DNA of 64,000 nucleotides from Collybia mongolica (GCA_013420905.1 JAAXNY010000001.1:5890001-5954000); one strand, 5' to 3'; shown: positions 11,399 through 22,299, counted from the stretch's first letter. Notes: generated by a model not told the origin, from the sequence alone. Numbers and translations: made by a program.

Positions 11399-13200
11399 AT
11401 GTCTTCCACTGCCACTTCTGCCATGGCTTGTGCTCTGCACTCACCTTCTGCGCTGTCCCTTTTGCTTTCCACTGTGATTTTACTGACTGAGGGCCGTTCC
11501 CCTGCTATGGTCTATGTGGACCAGCCCATCCCTTCATTTTCCAATCTCCTTGAAGATGCCAAGGGCGATGTCTTTGTTGCCATGGAGCAAGGGTGGATAA
11601 TTATGGCTGAGGAGCTTGTGCCCCGTATGGACCATCAGGGCCCCCTTGACCTCAATGATTTAATTAACTTCGTCGATCACTGCTCCTTGCTCATTGTATG
11701 CCCATCTTTTACTTGTTAACTGTTAACCTTTTGCTAAATTACTTATTTACTGGTCTCAGGACACCATCACTGGCATGGTCCGTGGCGCGCACTTTTTGCT
11801 GCTATACCTGGCCATTCTCCTCCTGCGCGCGCTTCACCTTCAGGTGATGTGCCTACCGGCTGAAGCATGTGAAGCCTCCTGGTCTTCCTGGCATACAGTC
11901 ATTTTGGCTGACCTTGGAAACAATTCCATTCTTCTGGTAAATGGCTTGTTTACTTCTTTACTCTGTCTGCCCTTGTCATACTGACTACTTTTTTACTTTA
12001 GGGTCAGGCTCCCACTGTGGAGCAAGTTCTGGACCAGGTGGGGTCATGCTATGAGTGTGACAATGGTGACAGTATCTTTCAAGATACTTTCCTTGTCCCC
12101 CCTTGCATGGTTGGTGCACCACACCATTACCATCAGTACCAGGACAGTTGGTCCGCCGTGCCCTTGCCGGCACGCTCCCCAGTCTTGGTACCCATGGTTC
12201 GTCGATCACTACTTTTATTATTTTTCTTCTGTTGTTGACTTATTTCAATAGCCCCTTAAGCGGAAGCATAAAGCAGGGTCCAAGGGCAAAGGCCGCATGG
12301 TTCCCCAGGTATACCATTCTTTACTTCACAAGCTCTACATTATTCCTGACTTGATTTCAAAATTCTAGTCTGACATGTCATGCGCCCAGGGGGCTGGCAG
12401 TGATTCCGCGCTGCGTCCCATGGAGGCAGGTCCCGTATGTCTCCTTTCTCTTTTTAAAACTCATTTACTTTTACTTATTTTTATCTCTTTAGTCCTCTGG
12501 GCAGCCACTGGTTAAGGTTGAGGTCCCTGAGCTTCAGCTCTTTAATGAAGAGATTGCACACCAGTTGGCTCAAGAGGGATTTGCGGAGTTGTTGCCTCCT
12601 GTGGCCCCTTCTCCTCGTTGGTTGCGTAAGACCACTTGTTCTAGGGATGGTGTTCAGGCAACACGCCGTAAGCATGCGCTGGTTCCCAACCGGGAGCCTA
12701 CGCTGCTACAGTCCTCTATTACCTCCCTTCTGGCTGACCTTGCGCCTCAGCGCTCTACCATATGTTTATTACTACTTTATTTCTTGTTACTGATCATTCT
12801 TACTAGGTTGGCTATCCTTGCACGATGTGCACCACCTGCAGCAACATCAAGTGCTCCTTCAACGGTTGGGGTAAACCATGCGTTGAATGCGCTACCACCA
12901 AGAAGGGGAAGTGCAGCTTCAGTCTCACTCCCCAGAAGCACACTAGGCTCCAGGAGGATCTGGGGCCTATGCTTGGTGTGGGCATTTCCAGTAAGCCATT
13001 TTCTTTCTGTCTTTTTGTTTACTAATGATTTTACTTATTCTACTAGCAGTTGCTGAAGTGTATGCTCAGCTGGACAACATGGACACTCTTGCTGCGGAGG
13101 TTATTCAGGCCACTAACCATGCACTTGAAATGCGCGACTCCTTGTTGGTGCGCATAGTTGGCACCATAGGTAGGTTGTACAAGGAGGAAGGCCTGGAGGG

Positions 13201-13675
13201 TGTTACAAATTCCCTTTCTGTTCTATCTATCACTCCTTTTCTTCTTTCTCTTACCTATTATTGATTATCAGACGCTTATCATTCCTATCTTTTAACATCT
13301 CCATATGCATTTCTTTTCTCATACTTACTCAGCTTTCTTACTCATCCTCTTTGATAGCTTACTCATCTTTATCTATAACGAATAGCATAAACAACGCTTA
13401 TTGGACTATTATGTATATATAGAGGTACTTTAGCTTAGCTAGCTCTTTAGCTTGACCTAGCTGAATCAACCTTATTCATCTATCTTCTTGACGCGAACTC
13501 GATCCTATCCGCCTTACGAAGGGGGTAGTGTATCTTTGATCAGATAACTCAATAACTTGACTTTAGCCCTACTGAGGGAGTCAATAGACGTTGGACTTAC
13601 AGAAGTCAATGGTCTAAGAACAAACGAACGATACATTGGATTGACTTAGAGGATAAGGCCTAAACAGCCATAACA
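13201..13675 (+). repeat. 5' LTR of element C
   Basis: This 475-base LTR is 98% identical to the copy at 19582-20056. It contains a TATA box (13414-13421) about 35 bases upstream of agcttgacct (13449-13458), which is complementary to the presumed primer-binding site just inside the element. Confidence 0.93.
13414..13421 (+). promoter_or_regulatory. TATA box of the element C LTR promoter
   Basis: The word tatatata lies in the 5' LTR at a distance of 28-35 bases from 13449, consistent with transcription starting at or near agcttgacct. The same sequence is present in the 3' LTR. Confidence 0.6.
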
Positions 13676-13677
13676 AA

Positions 13678-13687
13678 AGGTCAAGCT
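13678..13687 (+). promoter_or_regulatory. Candidate self-priming primer-binding site of element C
   Basis: Two bases after the 5' LTR the sequence is aggtcaagct, the exact 10-base reverse complement of agcttgacct at 13449-13458 in the LTR. It lacks the TGG start expected for a tRNA-primed site. In Tf1/sushi elements the 5' end of the genomic RNA folds onto such a site and is cleaved to make the primer. The geometry here fits that mode. Confidence 0.6.
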
Positions 13688-13872
13688 GATCAGAACCGTC
13701 AACCTATTAAGGTTCAGACGCAACAGCACCACGATACGGATTAAAGCCTGCAAGCAGCAGTGAAAGCAGTAGAAGCAGCAGTAGGCAAAGCGCCTTTAGC
13801 AGCAAAGATTTCCAAGATGCAGAAGAGCAACCAAGACTCTCAGTAGTCATACAAACAGTAGAAACACCCACC

Positions 13873-14883
13873 ATGCCAAAACCAAAGGCAGAAAGTTCCA
13901 AAGGAAAGGAACCAGAGAAACCACTGAAACCCAAATCACCAGACTCCCCGATACCACCTGACTCTGATGTAGAAATGGCAGACAAACGAAGACCCACCAA
14001 AATCAAACTTAGCTCACCAAACATCTTTGATGGAAATTGAAGAATGACAAAGGACTTTTGTCCTTGACTGCAAAATGTATCTGCAGGCAAATGACAAAAT
14101 TTATGATATGGATTGGAAGAAAATCCTTTATGTACTTTCATACATGAAAGGAGGAACAGCAGGACCATGGAAAAAGTCCTGGTATGGAGAAAATAGTGAC
14201 CACCCAGGAACTTTTACAACATTCATGACAACAGTTGAAGAAGCGTTCTCTACTCCAGATAAAGCAGGAGACGCTAGACAGACTTTAAAGATGCTGCGCA
14301 TGACAGGAAACATGACAGCAGACGATTACATCGCGGAATTCAAATCGGCTGCATCAGAAAGCAAGATCACTGAAAGCGAAGCGCTCATTGAATACCTCCT
14401 TCCCTGATGCAGAAGATTCTAACAATGGACAACCCACCGACCACCATCAAGGGTTGGTACGAAAAAGCATCTATATTTGATACTCAATATAGACATGCAA
14501 AATCGATCATAGCACGAATTAAAGGAAACACAGGAAAAACTACAGGAGGAAACAGTGGAAAAAAGTTCAATTTCCAACAAAACAATCCCAAATATGTCCC
14601 GAACAACAGTAGAGATCCAAACACAATGGATATCAATCGACTAACCATCCAAGAAAGAGATGAACACATGAAATGAGGACTATGCTTCAAATGCCATAAA
14701 TATGGACATCAAGCATCAGATCATAAAGCAGGAGGATCAATCCCTCAAACTTAATGAAAAGAAGAACCAAAGACACCAATGAAAGGCAAAAATGCCTACA
14801 TGAAGATTCAAGCACTTATGGCAGAGTTAGATGAAGAAGAGAAAGAAGTCGCTCTAAAGAACATGGAAGACAAGGGTTTTTAA
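13873..14883 (+). pseudogene. Element C gag (degenerate)
   Basis: A start at 13873 (MPKPKAESSKGKEP) leads into a charged N-terminal region and then the retrotransposon gag domain (DKIYDMDWKKILYVLSYMKG at about 14093-14152). Stops or frame changes occur near 14037, 14404 and 14674. The zinc knuckle reads GLCFKCHKYGHQASDH, so the final cysteine of CX2CX4HX4C is replaced by histidine. The stop before GLCFK is TGA where related proteins have a basic residue, which suggests CGA to TGA decay. The frame ends DKGF-TAA at 14881-14883, next to the slippery heptamer. Confidence 0.85.
14874..14880 (+). promoter_or_regulatory. Candidate -1 frameshift heptamer at the gag-pol junction of element C
   Basis: The gag frame reads aaG GGT TTT TAA. 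G GGT TTT is a canonical X XXY YYZ slippery site, and a -1 shift gives F-L-K-R-R and continues openly into the protease frame. The same heptamer is found at the equivalent junction of element A. Confidence 0.62.
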
Positions 14884-17040
14884 AAAGGCGGACTGAATCG
14901 ACGTCAGTACCTGCCGAAAACTATTCCATTATGCTGTCACCTGTAATATTAGGAGAAATGAATCGACAATCTCTATCTATTCCAATTACGGTGATTGAAG
15001 AATGGAAAAACATTGAAACCCAAACAATCGGACTTATTGATTGCGGAGCCGGAGGAATTTTTATTGACAAAACATTTGTCGAAGAAAACAACATACAGAC
15101 AACCCCTTTGAGGAAATCATACTCAGTTAGAAACATAGACAGAACAAAAAACCAATCAGGAAACATTACAGATTGCATATGGACCAAGATTCGAATTGGA
15201 GATGAAGAAATCCAAATCCGACTGTTAGTTAGTGGATTAGGAAAGGAAAACATCATCCTCGGATTACCATGGTTAAAACGACACAATCCTAAGATTGATT
15301 GGGAAAAAGGAACACTCAACTTTGAATCAGGAATCAAGAAAGGAGTTCTTTCAGAAGCAATCTGAAGAAATTTGGAAATCCGACAAATGAAATCGACATG
15401 GCAATACCCCAAGGCAACGGCAACAGAAATACAGGAAGCATACCCAGAAGAAATCCCAAGGAACCAACCCCTTGAAAATTGGCAACCGATTCTTTTAGAA
15501 ATCAACGAAGAAGATGATGAACCTGAAGTCAATCTACTCAGGACATATATCTACCCAGAAGATAACGAAGAAGAATCCATTTGGATAAGGGCAAAAACAT
15601 CAATATCACAGGAATTAGAGCATAAGGCAGAAACCGAAGATCAGAAACCGAAGAAGACACTACCGAAATTCTATCAAGAATATGCGTCATTATTTGACAA
15701 AACAGATTCGGAAAGAATGCCGATACAACAGCCATGGGATCATGCAATAGATTTAAAACCCAATTTCATTCCAAAAGATTGTAAAATCTATCCCATTAGC
15801 CCAGTGGAACAAGGAAAACTCGACAAATTCATTGATGAAAACATGCGAAAAGGATATATCTGACCATCGAAATCCCCACAAGCATCACCCTTCTTCTTTG
15901 TATCAAAGAAAAATTCAACGAAACTTCGACCAACACAGGATTACAGAAGACTAAATGAAGGAACAATAAAGAATGCATACCCTTTACCACTAGTAGGGGA
16001 GCTTCTTGACAAACTGAAAGGGGCAAAATACTTCACAAAACTAGATTTACAATGGGGATATAACAACGTCCAAATCAAAGAAGGCGACGAATGGAAAGCG
16101 GCATTTAAAACAAACAGGGGTTTATTTGAACCACTTGTTATGTTTTTCAGCTTATGCAACTCGCCAGAAACATTTCAAAATATGATGAACGACATATACG
16201 CAATAGAGATTGATGAAGGATGGATCTTGATTTATATGGACAACATCCTCATTTACTCTGACAACATCAATGATCTACGAAGAAAAACCTCAAAAGTCTT
16301 GGACAAACTAAAGGAAAACAACCTATACCTGAATTTGGACAAATGTGTATTCGAAGCCACAGAAATCGAATACTTGGGATTAATCATCAAAGAAAATCAG
16401 ATAGGCATGGAACCAACCAAATTGGCAGGAATTGCAGATTGGCCAGTCCCAACAACAGTGAAACAAGTCCGATCATTCCTTGGATTTGCAAACTTCTACC
16501 AAAAATTCATTGGACATTATGCTGAAATTAACAAACCATTAACGAATTTGACAAGGAAAGACATCGAATGGAAATGGACTCAAGAATGTCAAGAAGCATT
16601 CGATGGATTAAAACGGAAATTCCTGAAATCACCCATTCTTATGATGCCAGACAAGAACAAACCATTCCATATCAAATCAGATGCGTCAAAATGGGCTACA
16701 GGAGCAGTATTACGACAACAGAATGACAATGGAGAATGGCACCCATGTGGATATATTTCACATTCATTCACAGAAACTGAATGGAACTACGAGATCTACG
16801 ACAGAGAATTACTAGGCATTATTTGAGCCTTAAAGACATGGAGACATTATCTCAAAGGATCTCAATTTCCAACAGTAATTCTCTCAGATCATAAAAACTT
16901 AACATATTTCCGAATGGCACAGAAACTAAACCGACGACAGGCAGGATGGAGTTTATTCCTATCACAATTCAATCTCAAACTGGTACACACACCTGGAACA
17001 TGGATGATACAATCTGATGCTTTATCGAGAAGATCAGATT
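14884..17040 (+). pseudogene. Element C pol: protease, reverse transcriptase and RNase H (degenerate)
   Basis: The protease lies at about 14931-15365, with the active-site stretch reading LIDCGAGGIFID (cysteine where serine is usual after the catalytic Asp) and a C-terminal GLPWLKRHNPKIDWEKG. The RT follows from about 15660 ([20 protein letters not shown]) through [13 protein letters not shown]. The catalytic box is YMDNILIYS, so the second aspartate of YxDD is Asn. RNase H ([16 protein letters not shown]) ends with DALSRRSDY at about 17040. TGA stops occur at 15363, 15861 and 16825; at least the latter two replace arginine of related elements. No active enzyme can be made. Confidence 0.9.
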
Positions 17041-18498
17041 ATGTCAACACAGAAGATACAGACAATGAAGATCGAATTCTATTACCAGACAACATTTTTA
17101 TTAAAATGATCAATATAGGTTTACAAGAAGATTTGAAGAAATTGGTTGAAGAAGATGAATTATTTGCAAAGTCAATCAAAGCATTGAAGGAAACAGGAAC
17201 ACCACCGATTAAATCAAATTTATTTGATTGGAAATTCAAAGACGGACTTCTGTTTTTCAAAAACAGATGTTATGTAGGACCAGATACAAAACTGCAACGA
17301 GAAATAGTGCGAAGATACCATGACACAAAACCAGGAGGACACCCAGGTCAATATAAAACACAAGAATTGATCAGTCGAGAATACTGGTGGCCAGGTATGG
17401 GAGTGTTTATTAAAAATTACGTTGACGGTTGCGCCACCTGTCAACAAATGAAGGTGAACACACACCCAACAAGACCAGGACTAATTCCAATTGCAACAAA
17501 TGGAAAACCACGTCCTTTCTCATTTGTCACAGCAGATTTTGTGACGGATTTACCAGAAAATGATGGAAAAGACAGCCTCATGGTCATGGTAGACCATGGC
17601 CTTACAAAGGGGGTAATTTCTATCCCTTGTACCAAAACAATCGACGCTTTAGGAATGGCAAATCTTTACCTGGAACACGTTTACAAGAGATTTGGACTAC
17701 CTGATACCTTTTTATCAGATCGAGGTCCTCAATTTGCAGCAAAAGTCTTCAAAGAATTAGGAAAACTCCTCGGAATAAAGCTTGTAATGAGCACGGTGTA
17801 TCATCCACAAACAGATGGGGAAACAGAAAGATCTTAATCCAATAGCAGAATTCACGCATAATCAAAGGACGCATTCCACAACAAAGAAATCCCCATTCTT
17901 CTTCATGATGGGATATGAACCACAAGCAATTCCATCAGCATTTCAAAAGATGAATGTCCCAAGCGTAGAACAACGAATGATAGAACTGAATAAAGCACAA
18001 GAAGAAGCAATAGCAGCACACAATCTGGCAAGAAGAAAAGTAGCGGAAAGAACAACACAAGGCTTCAATCCATTCAAACAAGGATAACATGTTTGGTTAG
18101 AAGGAACAAATCTTCGAATTCCTTATCCTTCAAGGAAACTAGCACCAAAAAGAGAAGGACCTTTCGAAATTCAAGAAGTCCTCGGACCAGTGACATACAA
18201 ATTGAAACTTCCATCTCAATGGAGAATTCACCCCATGTTTCATGCATCTCTTCTCACACCATATAAAGAAACCAATACTCATGGACCTAACTTCTTAGAA
18301 CCCTCACCGGATCTTGTGAACCAAGAAGAAGAATACGAAGTAGAAGGGATTATAAATCACCAACAATGAGGCCGAGGCTTCCAATACCTCGTGAAGTGGA
18401 AAGATTACTCATCCACACACAACACGTGGGAACCTGAAAAACACTTAAAAAGAGCTCAAACAATACTTCAATCCTACCAGAAGTTACATCGCCTCTAA
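17041..18498 (+). pseudogene. Element C integrase and chromodomain (degenerate)
   Basis: The zinc-binding region (GGHPGQYKTQELI, then DGCATCQQMK) and catalytic core (TADFVTDLPENDG, FLSDRGPQFAAKVFKELG, YHPQTDGETER) are recognisable. At about 17835 the sequence jumps from TDGETERS to NPIAEFTHNQRTHS, so roughly 35-40 residues are deleted and the frame shifts. A TAA at 18085 and a TGA at 18367 interrupt the C-terminal domain. The chromodomain reads GRGFQYLVKWKDYSSTHNTWE at 18370-18432. Coding ends at 18496-18498. Confidence 0.88.
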
Positions 18499-18549
18499 AC
18501 AACTATTGTCTTTTATCACTCTCAACAAGTTCCAAACCCTTTCACAAAC

Positions 18550-19548
18550 ATGTCATCTCCCACTACCAACAACTTTTATATCGCTACTGCCGCTCCCCTC
18601 ACCACTCCTCCCAACACCCCGATCGTAAACATCGCATCTCAAGAACGTCTTGAACTGGCTACAAAAATCATACATCATCAGAAGTTTTTATCGTGGTTCA
18701 TGCACGAAGAACATCGTGAACAAATGATTCAAGCATTCAACAACCCACCATACGATCAACTCATCAAATTAGTCGAAAAATATCTGGAGATCAGAAACAT
18801 GCTGTATAATCAAACAGCAGACATCAGTCGGATTCTCGACCAAACCACTGAAGAGCTAGTAGACACACAAGAATTCCGAATCTTAGAAGATCTAATCCCA
18901 TTACTACAAGATGGAATTTGATTACCCACATCTACTCCCTTGACACCAACAGAATCTACAATTGATAAAGAAATACAGACATCCCCTCCTAGAACTCCAA
19001 CACCATCGACTACAAATTCCCCTATTTATCAGACCAAACCACTCCCAATCCCACCCTTTTGCAAACCATCCCCTGCATCATCAGAACATTCCACTCCTGA
19101 TCCAGCGGACATGGTTTCAAACAAAGAAGTATTTAAATATTTAAAAGGACGAAAAGCCACAAAATCGGTCATCAAAAAGAAGAAATCGCCCAAACCTATT
19201 AAATATACATTGAACCCGCTCAACTATGCTGGAAGCCAAGAAAACCCTATCGACCTCATTCAAGTTGAGAGAATGCTCATGAACAAGAATGTATTATGTT
19301 CTAGATGCCTCAACTTCGGACACTTGTCAATACATTGTGAAAAACAATACTGTCCAATTTGTTTTCAACCGGCACCAGGACATCGTTGAGACCAATGTCC
19401 TCAAAGACCTACAACTAGAACAGTAGGACATTATCAAATGTGGCGACAGTTTGGTGAAGAGTATGAAGAAGTAGATGACGGGATTGACGATCCTTTTGAC
19501 TATCCAGAAGCCATCACGAACATGATGGGAGAATCTATCAATTACTAA
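18550..19548 (+). pseudogene. Element C third ORF downstream of pol: protein with two CCHC zinc knuckles
   Basis: One frame runs from ATG 18550 to TAA 19546-19548, about 332 codons, broken only by TGA codons at 18919 and 19387. The N-terminal half (from MSSPTTNNFYIATAAPL) is predicted helical. A proline- and threonine-rich middle is followed by a basic patch (VIKKKKSPKPIKY) and two zinc-knuckle motifs, CSRCLNFGHLSIHC and CPICFQPAPGHR-stop-DQC. The end is acidic (EEYEEVDDGIDD). It sits between the chromodomain and the polypurine tract, where some retroelements carry an envelope gene, but there is no signal peptide or membrane segment. It may be a second nucleic-acid-binding, Gag-like protein. 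I do not recognise a named family. Confidence 0.7.
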
Positions 19549-19581
19549 AGCTGGGACACTTTAGAGATAGAGAGGGGGTAA

Positions 19582-20056
19582 TGTTACAAATTCCCTTTCT
19601 GTTCTACCTATCACTTCTTTTCTTCTTTCTCTTACCTATTATTGATTATCAGATGCTTATCATTCCTATCTTTTAACATCTCCATATGCATTTCTTTTCT
19701 CATACTTACTCAGCTTTCTTACTCATCCCCTTTGATAGCTTACTCATCTTTATCTATAACGAATAGCATAAACAACGCTTATTGGACTATTATGTATATA
19801 TAGAGGTACTTTAGCTTAGCTAGCTCTTTAGCTTGACCTAGCTGAATCAACCTTATTCATCTATCTTCTTGACGCGAACTCGATCCTATCCGCCTTATGA
19901 AGGGGGTAGTGTATCTTTGATCAGATAACTCGATAACTTGACTTTAGCCCTACTGAGGGAGTCAATAGACATTGGACTTACAGAAGTCAACGGTCTAAGA
20001 ACAAATGAATGATACATTGGATTGACTTAGAGGATAAGGCCTAAACAGCCATAACA
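19582..20056 (+). repeat. 3' LTR of element C
   Basis: This 475-base LTR is preceded by a polypurine tract ending gagagggggtaa and followed by the gaggg duplication. Confidence 0.93.
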
Positions 20057-20227
20057 GAGGGCCTTCAAAACCTCTTGCTGACTACGCCAGCCACGGAGAG
20101 TGCTCTCCTCTTCTACGTGGAGTTTCAGAACCTCCTTTGGCCACCCTTGGAGGATGAATCAGAGGTTGATGATGGTTCTTCATTGTCAACCTCCTCTTTG
20201 TCCATGCCTGATAGCGAGGAGGAGTAG

Positions 20228-20919
20228 CTGTGCCGTGCCCCCCCCCCATCTACATTTTCTATCTATCTGTGTTTTCCCGGGCCCTAGTGCCCTTACATAC
20301 AATTTATTCCCCTGCCTTTTATTGGGCTTCAATTTTATTAATTGAAGTCCAACACATGTCTTACATACAGTCCCCTGGACTATAAATAATACAATTGGTT
20401 TAACTGTTGTTCTATTGTCTTCATAAGAAAACTTCTGGCCTTGCACCAGCTACTTAAGTTATAAATAGTACAGTTTAATTCTGGTGCAATTCTCTTGATC
20501 ATTAAGACCATGGCATGATCACTGACTTTTTATAGACAATCTATTTCAATCCTTGTAACCTCAGTAGGTTTTTCCAAATCAATTTTGCTTATACCCATCT
20601 CCCCCTCAACAGTGAATACAACTGTCCCAGTTGTCATGCGGACACTGCCGCACTCCACATGAATTTTTATGGAGCTCCTTTTTCAATTGGGCTCAGCATT
20701 TCAATTAGGCACGCGTCTCGGACCTGTTCAATTGAAATGTACAAATTCTTCTGGGGTAGAACATGCGCAACAAATGAGAGGCTGGGTAGCGCTTCCCTGG
20801 TTGTAGAGGTATAAAAGGGGCATTGGCCGTGCTATTTTTCAAAAGGCATCGCCAGACTCTATTATACTCTCTTTACAACATTCTTTTTCGAAAGAAAAAC
20901 CAATTTCCTCTGCATTATT
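20228..20919 (+). promoter_or_regulatory. Spacer between the two antisense genes of element B, with TATA-box promoter for gene 2
   Basis: No coding region was seen. A TATA box (tataaaagg at about 20810) lies 110 bases upstream of the ATG at 20920, followed by pyrimidine-rich sequence. The 5' part would be the 3' untranslated region of gene 1 and includes a run of cytosines at about 20239. The arrangement indicates that gene 2 has its own promoter, independent of the minus-oriented LTR. Confidence 0.5.
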
Positions 20920-22299
20920 ATGACTAGCCTCCCCAATTATCAAGACATTGAGAACTTCAAGATGGTCCAAGCTCAGTGGAACACCTTTCAAGCTCGTTTA
21001 TCAATGGACACCCTTGTTGAACAAGGGGTCAGTGTCCGGAAGTTAGGCAAAACTGCGGTACACCTTTTTACCAATTAAACATATAATGCCGTTATCATAA
21101 CCAACTTTTACAATTTACAGTTACTCCTAACTGAATCCAAAATGGTTTTGACGGAGCGGTCCTGGCAGAATGTTATCTTTGGCATCCGTAAGGCATTCCA
21201 GGGACTACAACATGTATACCCCAAGTTACTTCAAGAGCCCGTCTACTGTAACATTGTGACTCTTACTGCCACTATTCACCATCACCATGAAAAGGTCCAC
21301 ACTGAGCACCTCTCTCAAACCGTGGTGCATGCTTTTTACCTTATCTTGTACTTTACTGTCCTTAAACTATGGTATCCTGGTACTAGGTCCCTGTCACTGG
21401 TGGTGACACGGATGGTACTGCTATTCCAGGCAAGGTTATTGCTGGTGGTGAATATGACAGTGACATTGAAATGTCTGGTACTGACTCGGTATGTTTCTTT
21501 TTAGCTACTGCGCTGTCAGTGTGCGACATACTCAATGGCGTCTCTTCTTTACTCAAGAATATGGTCATTGATTCCGGCGCTACAGCCAGTGCTGCTGTCT
21601 CTGGACCAGCGACTAGTTGTCTCCTCAGTGAAGGACCAATCACCTGTAGTCAAAAGGAGAAGGAGAACATTAAGGTCCCCTGCATCAAAAGGACTAAAGC
21701 TGAAAAGGCTGCCATCAAGGTACCCGTTCTTGTTTTTACTCTGTCTATTACTTCGTTTCTTATTCTTACAGGACGGTAAATGCTCCGAGCTCAATCACAG
21801 CAGCACTCTTTGTCCCAAAAAGCATACGAGGCAGGACACCCTGGATGAAGATCCAAAGGCATCTGCTGAAGGTATGTTTTCTAATAATAGATGATTCTAA
21901 ATTTATACTGATTGTGTACAAGATACTCGCATCTTTATTGACTTCCGTCCCTCCAAGGAGCACAATGTAGTCTTAGCGTGGGCATGCTTGATTGCTGACG
22001 CAGGTGATCCCATGTCGCACACCAAGCAAGCCCTCGGTAGGATGCTTTTAAACTACCGTGCTGAGTTGGAGGAGATCAGTCATACAGTGTCCTTCTTATT
22101 GAAGCGTCATGACGCCACTATGGACGAAGTTACTTGCCTTAATGGTCTAATGAACGAGGCCGCTCTGGAGGGAGGCTCTGACGAGGCTGCCACTGCAAGC
22201 ACTACTGAAGTCCATGACCAGGATGACAATGACAAGGAGGAGGTAGCTCCGGCTGATGTGCCCTTGCCCGAGGTTGAAGATGACTTCATATCTGCTTGA
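20920..22299 (+). CDS. Antisense accessory gene 2 of element B, unknown function, intron-rich
   Basis: About six exons can be joined in frame from ATG 20920 (MTSLPNYQDIENFKMVQAQW) to TGA 22297-22299. The first intron is 21057-21120, and later ones end near 21391, 21549, 21772 and 21947. The product is acidic, especially at the C-terminus (DQDDNDKEEVAPADV). The segment after the last intron, with QALGRMLLNYRAELEEIS, resembles in position and helical character the last exons of antisense gene 1. A short cysteine-poor exon (DGKCSELNHSSTLCPKKH) aligns with the cysteine cluster exon of gene 1, so the two look like diverged tandem copies. The 3' end abuts the truncated integrase on the other strand. 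I do not recognise the family. The exon model is approximate. Confidence 0.5.

Larger units (their letters stand above)
13201..20056 (+). mobile_element. Ty3/gypsy chromovirus C, nested in element B
   Basis: Two 475-base LTRs (13201-13675 and 19582-20056) begin tgttacaaat and end gccataaca, flanked by a perfect 5-base duplication gaggg (13196-13200 and 20057-20061). Internal order is gag, protease, RT, RNase H, integrase, chromodomain, then an additional ORF. The polypurine tract agagatagagagggggtaa precedes the right LTR. The LTRs differ at ten positions, all transitions, seven of them at CpG-type sites. Numerous in-frame TGA codons, a mutated RT active site and a deletion in integrase (about 17835) make it inactive. 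Confidence 0.92.
11399..20227 (+). pseudogene. Antisense accessory gene 1 of element B: cysteine-cluster protein, split by element C
   Basis: About nine exons separated by short introns can be followed from the ATG at 11399 (MSSTATSAMACALHSPS) to the TAG at 20225-20227. Exons include 11399-11695, 11760-11936 and others to 13200, resuming at 20062. One exon near 12826 reads YPCTMCTTCSNIKC followed by CVECATTKKGKC, a cysteine pattern resembling fungal Zn2Cys6 DNA-binding clusters. The last exon ends in an acidic tail (SMPDSEEE). Element C lies inside the penultimate coding stretch, and removing it with one gaggg copy restores K-E-E-G-L-E-G-L-Q-N-L in frame. The intron donor before the cysteine exon reads atatgt instead of gtatgt. 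No homologous family could be named. The gene was probably functional before C inserted. Its DNA-binding role is inferred only from the cysteine spacing. Confidence 0.55.

Noticed and set aside
20100..20345. Plus-strand open stretch after element C taken as a separate gene
   Set aside because: It is an out-of-frame reading of the last exon of antisense gene 1 and its 3' region.
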